Source: Elusimicrobia bacterium HGW-Elusimicrobia-3 (lineage in GTDB: Bacteria; Elusimicrobiota; Elusimicrobia; Elusimicrobiales; UBA9959). Taken from it: DNA of 64,000 nucleotides. The notes below the pieces were generated by a model. That model did not search any database, was not told the origin of the DNA, and worked only from the letters and a program-made list of their open reading frames with translations. The stretch is from assembly GCA_002840355.1 (NCBI GenBank), contig PHAL01000009.1:1-64000 (forward strand). The letters run 5' to 3'. The position numbers were made by a program, and so were the translations under genes. Below, one piece after another: positions 49,938 to 61,642 of this stretch (its first letter is position 1; the number at the start of each line of letters is the position of its first letter).

Positions 49938-50835
49938 GAAGATCACCCCCGGCGACTACGCCCGGCTGAAACCCTACTTCGACGCTCAGCTCTACCCGCT
50001 CTGCCCCTACTCGCTGGCCTCGATGATAATCTGGAGCGGCTGCGTGCACGAGGCCTTCTGGCGCGAGGAGAACGGCACACTCTTCCTTTCCGAGATAGAT
50101 ATCGGGGAGCCCAAACAGGGGCGCCTGCTGCTGCCCATATTGCGCCCCTTCCGCTACCCCACGCCCAAGGAGTTGGCGGACTCGGCCCGCGCGCTGGGCT
50201 TTGGGGAGTATCACTATGTGCCGCAGGATTACGTGGAGATCATCGGCCCCGAAAGCATAGCCGCTTATTTCACCGTCACCGAGGAGAGCGGTTACGGGGA
50301 TTATATCTACAACGCCGCCGACATGGCGCACCTTAAAGGCCACAAGTACTCGCGCAAGCGCAACATGATAGCCCAGTTCTGCAAGGCCGCCGGCCCCGGC
50401 GTCAAGGTGCACCCGCTGCAGGGCGCCTGGCTGGAGAAATGCCTGCGGGTCTTCGACGACTGGCAGACGCGCCAGGGCGGCCCGGTGATCGCCGATATCC
50501 CCAACTGCGAGCGCAAGGCCATCGTGAACGGCCTGACGCATTTCAGGGAGCTGGGGATGAGCGGCGTGGCGGTGGAGGCCGGCGGCCGCGTGGCCGGCTT
50601 CGCTTTCGGGTCGCGCCTGACGGCCGACACCTGGACGCTCAATTTTGAAAAGGCCGACGCGGCGGTGAAGGGGCTGTACCAGTTCCTCGACAGCGAGGCG
50701 GCCAAGGCCGTGCCGGCGGAGTACCGGTTCATCAACAAAGAGAACGACCTGGGCCTGCCGGGGCTCAGGAAGGCCAAGGAGTCGTATTACCCGGCGCGTT
50801 TAGTGAAGTCCTACATTCTGGGTCTGAAAGCCTGA
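49930..50835 (+). CDS. DUF2156-family protein (GNAT-like, LPG-synthase C-terminal fold)
   Basis: A 301-residue protein with the tandem GNAT-like fold of DUF2156, the domain also found at the C-terminus of lysyl-phosphatidylglycerol synthases. Visible: an N-terminal SLASMIIWSGC strand, a HLKGHKYSRKRNMIAQF helix, VAGFAFGSRLTADTW and the closing INKENDLGLPGLRKAKESYYPARL, all typical of the family. No membrane helices, so it is the soluble form, often with tRNA- or aminoacyl-related roles elsewhere, but its substrate is not known. It is translationally coupled to the upstream acetyltransferase. Confidence 0.85.
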   Translation: MLKKITPGDYARLKPYFDAQLYPLCPYSLASMIIWSGCVHEAFWREENGTLFLSEIDIGEPKQGRLLLPILRPFRYPTPKELADSARALGFGEYHYVPQDYVEIIGPESIAAYFTVTEESGYGDYIYNAADMAHLKGHKYSRKRNMIAQFCKAAGPGVKVHPLQGAWLEKCLRVFDDWQTRQGGPVIADIPNCERKAIVNGLTHFRELGMSGVAVEAGGRVAGFAFGSRLTADTWTLNFEKADAAVKGLYQFLDSEAAKAVPAEYRFINKENDLGLPGLRKAKESYYPARLVKSYILGLKA

Positions 50836-50862
50836 GCGCAGCGCCCGGGCCAGGGGGGGAAC

Positions 50863-51645
50863 ATGCATACCGAAGAGAAGAACGGTCTTAAGCTGCTGCG
50901 CTTCGACGCTTTCAAGGGCCTGGCTGGCCTGGATTGCGCCGTGGCGACGCGCCAGGGCGGCGTCAGCCCCGGTCCCTACGCGGGGCTGAACCTGGGGGCC
51001 GGCACCGGCGACAAGATAGAGAACGTGGAAGAGAACCTGGCGCTGCTCTGCGCGGCGCTGGGGGCCGAACCGGCCCGCCTGGGCCGCATGCGCCAGCGCC
51101 ACACGGCCAACGTGGCCGTGATCGAGTCCGGCGGCGGAACGCCTCCGGACAATACCGACGCGCTGGTCACGTCCGCGCCCGGCGTGCCGCTGCTGGCCCT
51201 CTCGGCCGACTGCGCGCTCACCGTCTTCTACGACCCGGCCCATAAGGCGCTGGCCGTGGTACACAGCGGCTGGCGCGGGGCGCTGCTCGACGTCTACGGG
51301 GCCACGCTGGCCGCCATGCGGCTGCGCTACGGCACGCGTCCGGCCGACGTTGTGGCGGGCGTTTCTCCCATGATCTCGGCCGCGCATTACCCGGTAAAGG
51401 AAGATTTCCTGGAAAAACTGCAGACCTTCTACCCCGGCGGCGCCGACAAGCATTTCCTCACGCTGAGGGAAGGGCGGCATTTTTTCAATTTGAGGGAATT
51501 GCTGCGGCTGCGGCTGGAGGCGCTGGGCGTGGGCAAGTACGAGTTCATGCACCTGTGCACCTACGCCGAGAAGGAAATGTTCTATTCGTGGCGGCGCGAC
51601 GGGGAGAAGACCGGCAGGTTCGGCCTGCTGGCCCTGCTCACTTGA
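50863..51645 (+). CDS. pgeF: PgeF/YfiH-type multicopper-polyphenol-oxidase-fold protein
   Basis: A 260-residue protein of the YfiH/DUF152 family (peptidoglycan editing factor; related to the purine nucleoside-cleaving LACC1). Metal-site segments are visible: RMRQRHTANV, ALSADCALTVFYDP and VVHSGWRG. The N-terminus has the family's ATRQGGVS and LNLG motifs. Cleans up mis-incorporated residues in peptidoglycan precursors or acts on purine nucleosides. Its 3' end overlaps the convergent TauE/SafE gene by 8 bases. Confidence 0.87.
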   Translation: MHTEEKNGLKLLRFDAFKGLAGLDCAVATRQGGVSPGPYAGLNLGAGTGDKIENVEENLALLCAALGAEPARLGRMRQRHTANVAVIESGGGTPPDNTDALVTSAPGVPLLALSADCALTVFYDPAHKALAVVHSGWRGALLDVYGATLAAMRLRYGTRPADVVAGVSPMISAAHYPVKEDFLEKLQTFYPGGADKHFLTLREGRHFFNLRELLRLRLEALGVGKYEFMHLCTYAEKEMFYSWRRDGEKTGRFGLLALLT

Positions 51646-52408
51646 GCATGTCCCAGGCTATCTTGGCCAGCAGCGCGGCCGAGACGCTGAGCAGCATGGG
51701 CCTTATCACCCACCCGCCGCGCTTGAGCGCCACGTGCGCCCCGGCATAATTGCCGGCCATGCCCGCCAGGCCCATGGCCAGGCCTAATTTTATATCCACG
51801 GCGCCCAGCCACAGGAAGGCGGCCAGCGCCGCCAGGTTGGAGACCAAATTGAGCAGTTTGGCCAGCGCCGTGGCGCGCAGCAGGTCGTAGCCGCAGAGCC
51901 GGGCGAAGCCCACCGCCAGGAAGGTGCCGGTACCCGGCCCCAGCAGCCCGTCGTAAAAACTCACCCCGAAGGCCAGCCCGCCCGAGCGCCGCAGGAGCGA
52001 CGCCTCCGAGCGCGCCCGGCTGGTGTCGGCCAGGCCGAACTTCCGGCGCGCGGCCAGGAACACCGCGATCGGCGGGAGCAGCACTATCAGCAGGTAGCGT
52101 ATGGCTTCTGGCGGCACCAGCGAGATCAGGCGCGCGCCCAGGTAGGAGCCGCCGGCGGCCAGCACGACCAGGATGAACAGGAAGTCCAGGCCGAAGCGGG
52201 CCTCTTTGATCATCTTGGCCGCCGCCACGGCCGTGCCCATGGACGAGGAGAGCTTGTTGGTGCCCAGCAGCAGCGCGGGGTTGAGCCCGAAGGCCAGGTA
52301 GGCCGGCAGGGTTATGAGGCCTCCTCCGCCGGCGATGGAATCCACGAAGCCGGCCAGGAAGACCAGCAGCGTGAGGGGCAGATAGGGTTGGGCGTGCAGC
52401 AGTTCCAT
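51638..52408 (-). CDS. TauE/SafE-family anion exporter
   Basis: A 256-residue membrane protein with about eight hydrophobic helices. The family signature is present: GFVDSIAGGGGLITLPAYLAFG near the N-terminus and SFYDGLLGPGTGTFL in the second half, marking the internal duplication. Members export sulfite, sulfoacetate or related organosulfur anions; the substrate here is unknown. It follows the hybrid histidine kinase gene by 2 bases, so the two are probably co-transcribed. Confidence 0.88.
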   Translation of the reverse strand: MELLHAQPYLPLTLLVFLAGFVDSIAGGGGLITLPAYLAFGLNPALLLGTNKLSSSMGTAVAAAKMIKEARFGLDFLFILVVLAAGGSYLGARLISLVPPEAIRYLLIVLLPPIAVFLAARRKFGLADTSRARSEASLLRRSGGLAFGVSFYDGLLGPGTGTFLAVGFARLCGYDLLRATALAKLLNLVSNLAALAAFLWLGAVDIKLGLAMGLAGMAGNYAGAHVALKRGGWVIRPMLLSVSAALLAKIAWDMLK

Positions 52409-52410
52409 GT

Positions 52411-55770
<3,360 letters not shown>

Positions 55771-55867
55771 CGTATAACCCCGTTCTGCGCCAGGACCCCG
55801 GTCTGGCGCGCAAACCCGTATGATACAAAATAACCGGGGGGCTCCTCTTTGCGGCGCGGGCGCATAA

Positions 55868-55877
55868 TATGTAGAAT
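55868..55877 (+). promoter_or_regulatory. -10 element (TATGTAGAAT) upstream of adenine deaminase
   Basis: TATGTAGAAT lies about 30 bases before the ATG at 55909; an AGAGGCGG ribosome site lies between. Confidence 0.42.
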
Positions 55878-55908
55878 TAAAAATCAAATTATAAGAGGCG
55901 GTGGCTAT

Positions 55909-57654
55909 ATGGAAAAAGACTCCAACCTTGAAAACCTCAGGAACACGATAGAGATCTCCGGCGGGGGCAAGCGGGTGGACCTGCTGCTCAAGAACGCCCG
56001 GGTGGTCAACACTTTCTCAGGCGACATCCACCGCACCCACGTGGCCATTCACGGCGGCAAGGTGGTAGGCTTCGGCGACTACAAGGCCAAGGCTGTCATG
56101 GACCTCAAAGGCGCCTACCTCGCGCCCGGCTTCATAGACGGCCACGTGCACATAGAGAGCTCCATGGTGAAGGTGCCCGAGTTCGCCCGCACCGTGCTGC
56201 CCTGCGGCACCACCTCCGTGGTCATCGATCCGCACGAGATCGCCAACGTGCTGGGCCTCGACGGCATCAAGTACATGCTGTCTTCCAGCCTCAACGCGAT
56301 GCTGGGCGTGTACGTGATGCTGCCCTCCTGCGTGCCGGCCACCGCTCTCGAGACCGCCGGCGCCGAGCTGGACGCCCACGACCTGTCGCTGCTGCTGGGC
56401 GACGAGCGCGTGCTGGGCATCGGCGAGATGATGAATTACCCAGGAGTGATCCACCGCGACCGCGGCGTGCTGGAGAAGCTCGCCATCGCCAGGAACAAGG
56501 TGATAGACGGCCACGCGCCGATGCTGCACGGCAAGCAGCTGTACGCCTACGTATCGGCCGGCATCAAGAGCGACCACGAGTGCACCGACGTGAAGGAAGC
56601 CGCCGAGAAGCTGCGCGCCGGCATGTACATCATGATCCGCGAGGGTACGGCGGCCAAGAACCTCAAGAACCTGCTGCCGCTGGTGAACTCCGAGAATTCC
56701 CGCAAGTTCCTCTTCGTTACCGACGACCGCCACCTAGAGGACATCGAAAGGCAGGGGCATATAGACTACCTGGTGCGCACCGCCATCAAGCTGGGCGTGG
56801 ACCCGATCCGCGCCATACAGATGGCCACCATCAACACCGCCGAGTATTTCGGCCTCAAGAACCTGGGCGCCATCGCCCCCGGCTACCAGGCCGACCTGGT
56901 GATACTGCAGGACCTCAAGAGCCTCAAGATCACCAAGGTGTTCAAGCAGGGCCGGCTGGTGGCCAGCGACCGCAAGATCACCCCCGGCATCATCAAGGAC
57001 TACGAGGGCAAGACCCGCGGCACCGTGAACGTGAAATGGATAGAGCACGAGGACTTCGCGCTGAAGGCGCAGGGCCCCTACGCCAAGGTCATCAACGTCA
57101 TTCCCGACCAGATCGTCACCAAGACCAGCGTGGAGAAGGTCAAGCAGGACGGCGGCTACGTCTCCTCCGACACCGACCGCGACATCCTCAAGATAGCGGT
57201 GATAGAGCGACACATGGCCAGCGGCCGCATAGCGCTGGGCCTGGTGAAGGGCTTCGGCCTCAAGAAGGGCGCCATCGCCTCCTCGGTCTCGCACGACTCG
57301 CACAATATCGTCGTCATCGGCACGCACGACGGGGACATGTACACCGCCGCCGTGCAGGTGGTCAAGATGCAGGGCGGCATAGTGGCCGCGCTCAACGGCC
57401 AGGTGCTCGAAGCCCTGCCGCTGCCCGTGGCCGGCCTGATGAGCGACCGCTCCTCCGAGTTCGTGCGCGAGAAGCTCAAGCGCCTCGCCGAGACCGCCAA
57501 GGCCCTGGGCTCGCGGCTCAGCGACCCGTTCATGGCCATGGCCTTCCTGACGCTGCCGCCCATCCCCGAGCTGCGCATCACCGACCGCGGCGTCATCGAC
57601 GCCGTAAACTTCAAGGTGACCGACCTGTTCGCCAAGGGGCCCAAAACCAAATGA
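55909..57654 (+). CDS. ade: Adenine deaminase
   Basis: A 581-residue metal-dependent amidohydrolase turning adenine into hypoxanthine with release of ammonia. Metal-site and family segments: FIDGHVHIESSM, PHEIANVLG, DGHAPMLHG, SDHECTDVKEA, FVTDDRHLEDI and a later SVSHDSHNIVVIG. Length and order match bacterial Ade rather than the shorter adenosine-deaminase-like ADE. I start at MEKDSNLEN (55909), which has a ribosome site; the track start at 55849 overlaps the promoter. Its stop overlaps the next ATG (ATGA). Confidence 0.93.
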   Translation: MEKDSNLENLRNTIEISGGGKRVDLLLKNARVVNTFSGDIHRTHVAIHGGKVVGFGDYKAKAVMDLKGAYLAPGFIDGHVHIESSMVKVPEFARTVLPCGTTSVVIDPHEIANVLGLDGIKYMLSSSLNAMLGVYVMLPSCVPATALETAGAELDAHDLSLLLGDERVLGIGEMMNYPGVIHRDRGVLEKLAIARNKVIDGHAPMLHGKQLYAYVSAGIKSDHECTDVKEAAEKLRAGMYIMIREGTAAKNLKNLLPLVNSENSRKFLFVTDDRHLEDIERQGHIDYLVRTAIKLGVDPIRAIQMATINTAEYFGLKNLGAIAPGYQADLVILQDLKSLKITKVFKQGRLVASDRKITPGIIKDYEGKTRGTVNVKWIEHEDFALKAQGPYAKVINVIPDQIVTKTSVEKVKQDGGYVSSDTDRDILKIAVIERHMASGRIALGLVKGFGLKKGAIASSVSHDSHNIVVIGTHDGDMYTAAVQVVKMQGGIVAALNGQVLEALPLPVAGLMSDRSSEFVREKLKRLAETAKALGSRLSDPFMAMAFLTLPPIPELRITDRGVIDAVNFKVTDLFAKGPKTK

Positions 57655-58826
57655 GGCTGCTGGCCGCTCTGCCGCTGCTCGCGCTCTGCTGCGCGCCGTC
57701 CCTGGCGGCGCAGCTGGAGCGCGGGCCGTACCTGGAGAATATGACCAGGGACATGGTCACTGTGCGCTTCAGGGTGGACGCGGCCAGCCAGGCTTGGCTG
57801 TCCTACGGCGCGGCGCCGGACTGCGAGCGCTTCCTGACCCCGACCACGGCGGTGAAGGAACAGAAGGTGCCGCTGTTCGGCCTGCTGCCAGATACCACCC
57901 ATTGCTACCGCCTCTACCTGCCCGCCGAGGCCAGCACCGCCGTCTACAAGGCCTTCGAGGGTTCGTTCACCACTTTCCGCGGCGAGGACAAGCCCTACTT
58001 CAATTTCCTCGCCTTCGGGGATTCGGGTTCCGGCTCCGAGGAGCAGCTGGCGCTGGCCGCGCAGATGGCCCGGTTCAGCCCGGACTTCGTGCTGCATACC
58101 GGCGACGTGCTGTCCGAGGGCCTGGAAGAAATGGCCGACGAGGAATATTTCCAGCCCTACGCCCCGCTGCTGGCGCGCGCGCCGTTCTTCCTGGCGCTGG
58201 GCAACCACGATTACGGCCGCGACCTGAAGACGCCGGCGGGCAGGGGCTTCCTGCGCGCGAACTTCACGCCGTTCCACAGCACGCCGCTGACCGGCATGCC
58301 ACCCCATTATTATTTCTTCGACGTCGCTCACGCGCGGTTCTTCGTGCTCGACACCAACGACTTCTACGGCGCCAAGTTCGCGCCCGTGCTGACGCCCGGT
58401 TCCAAGCAGTATAAGTGGCTGGAGCGGTTCCTCTACAAGTCGGCCGACAAGACCTGGAAGTTCGTCGTGGTGCACGAGCCGCTCTATTCCACCGGCGCTC
58501 ACGGCCCCACCGAGCAGTTGGTAGCCGCGCTGGAGCCGCTGCTGCACAAGTACAAGGTGGACCTGGTGCTGCAGGGTCACGACCACAATTACGAGCGCAC
58601 GCACCCGGTGAAGGAAGGCCTGGTGGACCAGGCCGGGGGGATAACCTACCTCACGCTGGCCGGCGGCGGCTCGCCGCTCTACATCCAGCGCCGCAACGAG
58701 GACTGGTCCGCCAAGTTCCTGCCGGTCTACCATTTCGCCGTCTTCGACGTGAAGGACAAGCACCTCAAGATGACGGTCTACGACAAGGCCGGAGACGTAG
58801 TGGATACTTTTGAAATGCAGAAATAG
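57651..58826 (+). CDS. Exported purple-acid-phosphatase-like metallophosphoesterase
   Basis: A 391-residue protein with a signal peptide (to about residue 20). An N-terminal FN3-like domain (residues 22-110: RGPYLENMTRDMVTVRF) precedes a calcineurin-like fold with metal ligands in LAFGDSGSG, HTGDVL, LALGNHDYG, VVVHEPLYS and QGHDHNYERT. This is the plant/bacterial purple-acid-phosphatase order. It should hydrolyse phosphate esters outside the cytoplasm. Its ATG overlaps the ade stop codon (ATGA), so both are co-translated, perhaps for using external nucleotides. The track start at 56580 is a shadow inside ade. Confidence 0.9.
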   Translation: MRLLAALPLLALCCAPSLAAQLERGPYLENMTRDMVTVRFRVDAASQAWLSYGAAPDCERFLTPTTAVKEQKVPLFGLLPDTTHCYRLYLPAEASTAVYKAFEGSFTTFRGEDKPYFNFLAFGDSGSGSEEQLALAAQMARFSPDFVLHTGDVLSEGLEEMADEEYFQPYAPLLARAPFFLALGNHDYGRDLKTPAGRGFLRANFTPFHSTPLTGMPPHYYFFDVAHARFFVLDTNDFYGAKFAPVLTPGSKQYKWLERFLYKSADKTWKFVVVHEPLYSTGAHGPTEQLVAALEPLLHKYKVDLVLQGHDHNYERTHPVKEGLVDQAGGITYLTLAGGGSPLYIQRRNEDWSAKFLPVYHFAVFDVKDKHLKMTVYDKAGDVVDTFEMQK

Positions 58827-59120
58827 TTTTAACTTGCTTTGTCCCGCTACCCGCTATGGCATTCTGGGTCCGATAGCCGTCTGGCGGTTCGTGGAATAGT
58901 CCCGGGTCAAAAAGGACCTGCTGAAAAAAGCACGACGAGAGTCGTGCTTTTTTATTCGCCTGGGGATTCAGTAGAGGCGCTTTGTTCCGCCATGGGCAGC
59001 GAAAATGAAAAGCGGGAGCTTTTGCTGTCTGTTACGCATTATTGAGCCGGAAAATCGCCAGCGAAGGCAGAGCAGGACCGGCGGCGAAAGCGCGGAAGCT
59101 GACAGCGCCAAGAAGCTGTT
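58827..59120. other. Longest gene-free stretch; contains one strong terminator
   Basis: About 294 bases. Apart from the hairpin at 58924-58952 I see no convincing ORF: the 68-residue and other small frames here have no ribosome site or family pattern. The ~100 bases before the hairpin have a few short inverted repeats (GGTC/GACC) but no tRNA fold. A small RNA is possible but unsupported. Confidence 0.5.
58924..58952 (+). terminator. Strong Rho-independent terminator
   Basis: AAAAAAGCACGAC / GTCGTGCTTTTTT with a GAGA loop. It lies about 100 bases after the metallophosphoesterase stop, which is far for that gene, and is a perfect 13-bp stem usable in both directions. Confidence 0.9.
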
Positions 59121-60449
59121 TTAATGGTTTTGAGGCGCTGCCGGCGAGGGCCCGGCCTTGCCCAGCATGCATACCGGCTGGCGGGTGGCCTGCAGCACCA
59201 TCTGCCACAGCCAGCCCTGGGGGTCCACCAACTTGCGCTCCGCAGTGAGCGCTATGGGTAAATGCACCAGGCGGTCATTGTGAAGCCCCAGCACCAGGCC
59301 GGTCTTGCCCGCCATGCCGGCGTGCACGGCGTTATAACCCAGGCGCAGGCAGTATTCAGAATCGGCCGCGTTGGCCGGGGTGCTGCGTATGGCGTAGCTG
59401 GGGTCGAAATACTTGATATTCACCTCGACTCCCGCCCGGCGGAACCAGGCCTCGGCCCTGTCTTTGAGGAAGGGACCGATGTCGGCCAGCCGCCGGTTGC
59501 CGGACCGGTCCTCGCCGCCGGCGGCAGCCATCAGGTCCTGCCCGGCTCCCTCGGCCACCACGACCACGGCGTGGTCCTTGCTTTCCAGCCGCCGCCGCAG
59601 ATGCTCGAAGAAGCAGCCGGGGCCTTCCAGGCCGAACGGCACCTCGGGGATGAGGCAGAAATTAACGTTGCTGTTGGCGACCGAGGCCGAGGCCGCTATC
59701 CAGCCGGACTCACGGCCCATCAGTTTTACCAGCCCCACGCCGTGCCTGATCGATTTGGCCTCGGCGTGGGCGCGGGTGATGACTTCCGAGGCCTGCTGCA
59801 CTGCCGTCTCGAAGCCGAAGGAGCGCTCAATGACCCCGATATCGTTGTCTATGGTCTTGGGCACGCAGACCACGGCGATGGGCAGGCCCCGCGCTTTCAG
59901 TTCGGCCTGCAGGTCCCGGGCGCCGCGCAGGGTGCCGTCGCCGCCGATTACTATCAGCACGTTTACGCCGCGGCGGCGCAGCGTTTCGGCCATCCTGCCA
60001 GAGTCCTGCGGGCCCCTGGAGGATTTGAGCACGGTGCCGCCTTTTTCATGTATCTCGTCGATCTCGTCGGGGATCAGTTCCAGGGGGGGGTAGGTCTCGT
60101 CTTCGGCCAGGCCCTGGTAGCCGTAGCGGAAACCCAGCACTTTTTTTACCCCGTAACCCTCGACCGCGCAGAAAGTGGCGGCGCGGATGACGCCGTTGAG
60201 GCCTGGGCAGAGCCCCCCGCAGGTGACTATCCCCACCGTGGTCTCCTCCGGCCTGAAGAAGAGGCGCTCGCGGGCCCCGGCCCGCTGGAAATACTCTATG
60301 TCGTCGGCGGAGGCGCCCGGCGCGTAGTCCAGGGTGTGCACCAGCCTGACCACGCCGTTGTCGTCGGTAAAGAACTTAGGGTAATTGGCTTTGAAAGGCG
60401 AGGGATGCCCGCATTCTCCCAGCACGTCGATAGGTATGATCTTTCCCAT
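59121..60449 (-). CDS. pfkA: ATP-dependent 6-phosphofructokinase, TP0108-like long form
   Basis: A 442-residue enzyme phosphorylating fructose 6-phosphate in glycolysis. Family motifs: VTCGGLCPGLNGVIRA (nucleotide loop), VIGGDGTLRGA, VPKTIDNDIG (catalytic Asp) and VKLMGRESGW. The GGDG sequence (not GGDD) points to ATP rather than pyrophosphate as donor, while PKTIDND carries the Lys usual in PPi enzymes; this mix is typical of the long ATP-PFK clade. About 70 N-terminal residues precede the core. A TAGAAT -10 box lies at 60486-60491 on the minus strand, and GGGGAG precedes the ATG. No other glycolytic gene is adjacent. Confidence 0.88.
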   Translation of the reverse strand: MGKIIPIDVLGECGHPSPFKANYPKFFTDDNGVVRLVHTLDYAPGASADDIEYFQRAGARERLFFRPEETTVGIVTCGGLCPGLNGVIRAATFCAVEGYGVKKVLGFRYGYQGLAEDETYPPLELIPDEIDEIHEKGGTVLKSSRGPQDSGRMAETLRRRGVNVLIVIGGDGTLRGARDLQAELKARGLPIAVVCVPKTIDNDIGVIERSFGFETAVQQASEVITRAHAEAKSIRHGVGLVKLMGRESGWIAASASVANSNVNFCLIPEVPFGLEGPGCFFEHLRRRLESKDHAVVVVAEGAGQDLMAAAGGEDRSGNRRLADIGPFLKDRAEAWFRRAGVEVNIKYFDPSYAIRSTPANAADSEYCLRLGYNAVHAGMAGKTGLVLGLHNDRLVHLPIALTAERKLVDPQGWLWQMVLQATRQPVCMLGKAGPSPAAPQNH

Positions 60450-60485
60450 AAAGTAGCTCCCCGGCCGGCCCCGCCGACCGCGGAT

Positions 60486-60491
60486 ATTCTA
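60486..60491 (-). promoter_or_regulatory. -10 element (TAGAAT) for pfkA
   Basis: On the minus strand GGTAGAAT stands about 36 bases before the pfkA ATG. Confidence 0.38.
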
Positions 60492-60528
60492 CCTTACTTT
60501 TTCGCCCTGTGGCCTCCGCCAACTCTAT

Positions 60529-61113
60529 TTAGAACAGGAGGTTCAGCGCCAGCGTTATCATGGAACCGCTGTCCTCGTAGGTCTTGTCGAGCGCGTTCTC
60601 GTCTTTCGAACCCAGGCTTTCCAGCCAGACGTACCGATAGGTGCCGTCCAAGGACAGGGACTTGTTTAGCATAACCTCAAGACCGGCTCCGGCATGCAGA
60701 CCGAACCGCGAAGTGGTATCGCTGAAACTGGCCGGGCCGTCTACCTGGGTATAATACCAGCCTACGCCGCCGAGCAGGAAAGGGCTGACCGCGCCGCTGG
60801 GCATAATATACGCCAGCAGACTGGCCTGGACCGGGTAGGTCTTGACGGTCGTAAGCGGGCCGAAATCATTCTTGAGATAATCGATGGACGCCTCCAATCC
60901 GAATACGGGCGACAAATGCAGCCTGGCCTGAGCTCCGGGCGCCCACTGCCCCTCATCCGCGTCTTTAGGCGTGGAATAGGTCGCCCTGGGCCCGAACGAA
61001 AACACGGCTTCGCCTATACCTTCCCCGGCAACCCCGGCAGCCGGCAGCCCCAGCCATAGGACCGATATCGCCATGAACCCTTTTATCCTCTTGTTACTGT
61101 TGTTTCGTTTCAT
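60529..61113 (-). CDS. Small outer-membrane beta-barrel (OmpW/OmpA-barrel-like)
   Basis: A 194-residue protein starting at MKRNNSNKRIKG (61113); the track start 8 codons upstream is less likely. A signal peptide (about 30 residues, ending AAGVAG) leads to eight or so amphipathic strands (ATYSTPKDAD, AQARLHLSPVFGLEASIDYL, SPFLLGGVGWYYTQVDG, FGLHAGAGLEVML, DGTYRYVWLE) and a terminal Phe (MITLALNLLF). The layout is that of small opacity/OmpW-type barrels. Function unknown. It precedes pfkA on the same strand but is separated by a promoter. Confidence 0.8.
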   Translation of the reverse strand: MKRNNSNKRIKGFMAISVLWLGLPAAGVAGEGIGEAVFSFGPRATYSTPKDADEGQWAPGAQARLHLSPVFGLEASIDYLKNDFGPLTTVKTYPVQASLLAYIMPSGAVSPFLLGGVGWYYTQVDGPASFSDTTSRFGLHAGAGLEVMLNKSLSLDGTYRYVWLESLGSKDENALDKTYEDSGSMITLALNLLF

Positions 61114-61304
61114 TGTAAAACCCCTATAGACTGCCATCGCTTTGCCTGCACTAAGTATAGCCCTTCACTGATCCGGCAACTATTAGTAATTCTGCCCGGC
61201 CTGCCGGGTAATATTACGCATAACCTCTCGTATAATTCCCAATAACATTTGAGGGCGGGTAAGGGGTATGTTGTATATATGATGAGTCTCAAAGGAAAAC
61301 GACC

Positions 61305-61604
61305 ATGAAAACGATGTATCCCATCGTCCTGCTCGCGGCTGCCGTGACTCTCTCGGGGCTCGGCTTGCCGGCGCACGCTTCCAGGCTGGACAGCGGCAGC
61401 GAGTCCTCCGCCAGGAAGTCGCATGTGTTCAAGACCTACCTCAAGGACGATAAGATCAAGCTCGAATCCAAAGACGGGGTCGTGACCCTGACCGGAAACG
61501 CAGAGTCCTACTCCCATAAAGACCTCGCGCAGGACACGGTGGAAGCGCTGTCCCGTAAACTGCGCGAGGTCCTGGACGGCCCCGCCGACAAAGCGAAGCC
61601 GTAA
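61305..61604 (+). CDS. Periplasmic BON-domain protein
   Basis: A 99-residue protein with a signal peptide (to about residue 25) and one BON domain (about 40-90): KTYLKDDKIKLESKDGVVTLTGNAESYSHKDLAQDTVEAL, quoted in part only as DGVVTLTGNAES. BON domains bind membranes or phospholipids and appear in OsmY-type stress proteins. AAAGGAAA precedes the ATG. The following histidine-kinase gene begins 38 bases after the stop. Confidence 0.8.
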   Translation: MKTMYPIVLLAAAVTLSGLGLPAHASRLDSGSESSARKSHVFKTYLKDDKIKLESKDGVVTLTGNAESYSHKDLAQDTVEALSRKLREVLDGPADKAKP

Positions 61605-61642
61605 GCTGAAAAGAGGCTATCCTTCGGAAAGTTACAGAAAAT

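Noticed and set aside
56580-57650. Long upstream extension of the metallophosphoesterase ORF
   Set aside because: This part overlaps ade in another frame and is Arg/His/Gly-rich; the signal peptide begins at 57651.
58850-58925. tRNA-like sequence (GGTTCGTGG)
   Set aside because: No acceptor stem or cloverleaf could be built around it.
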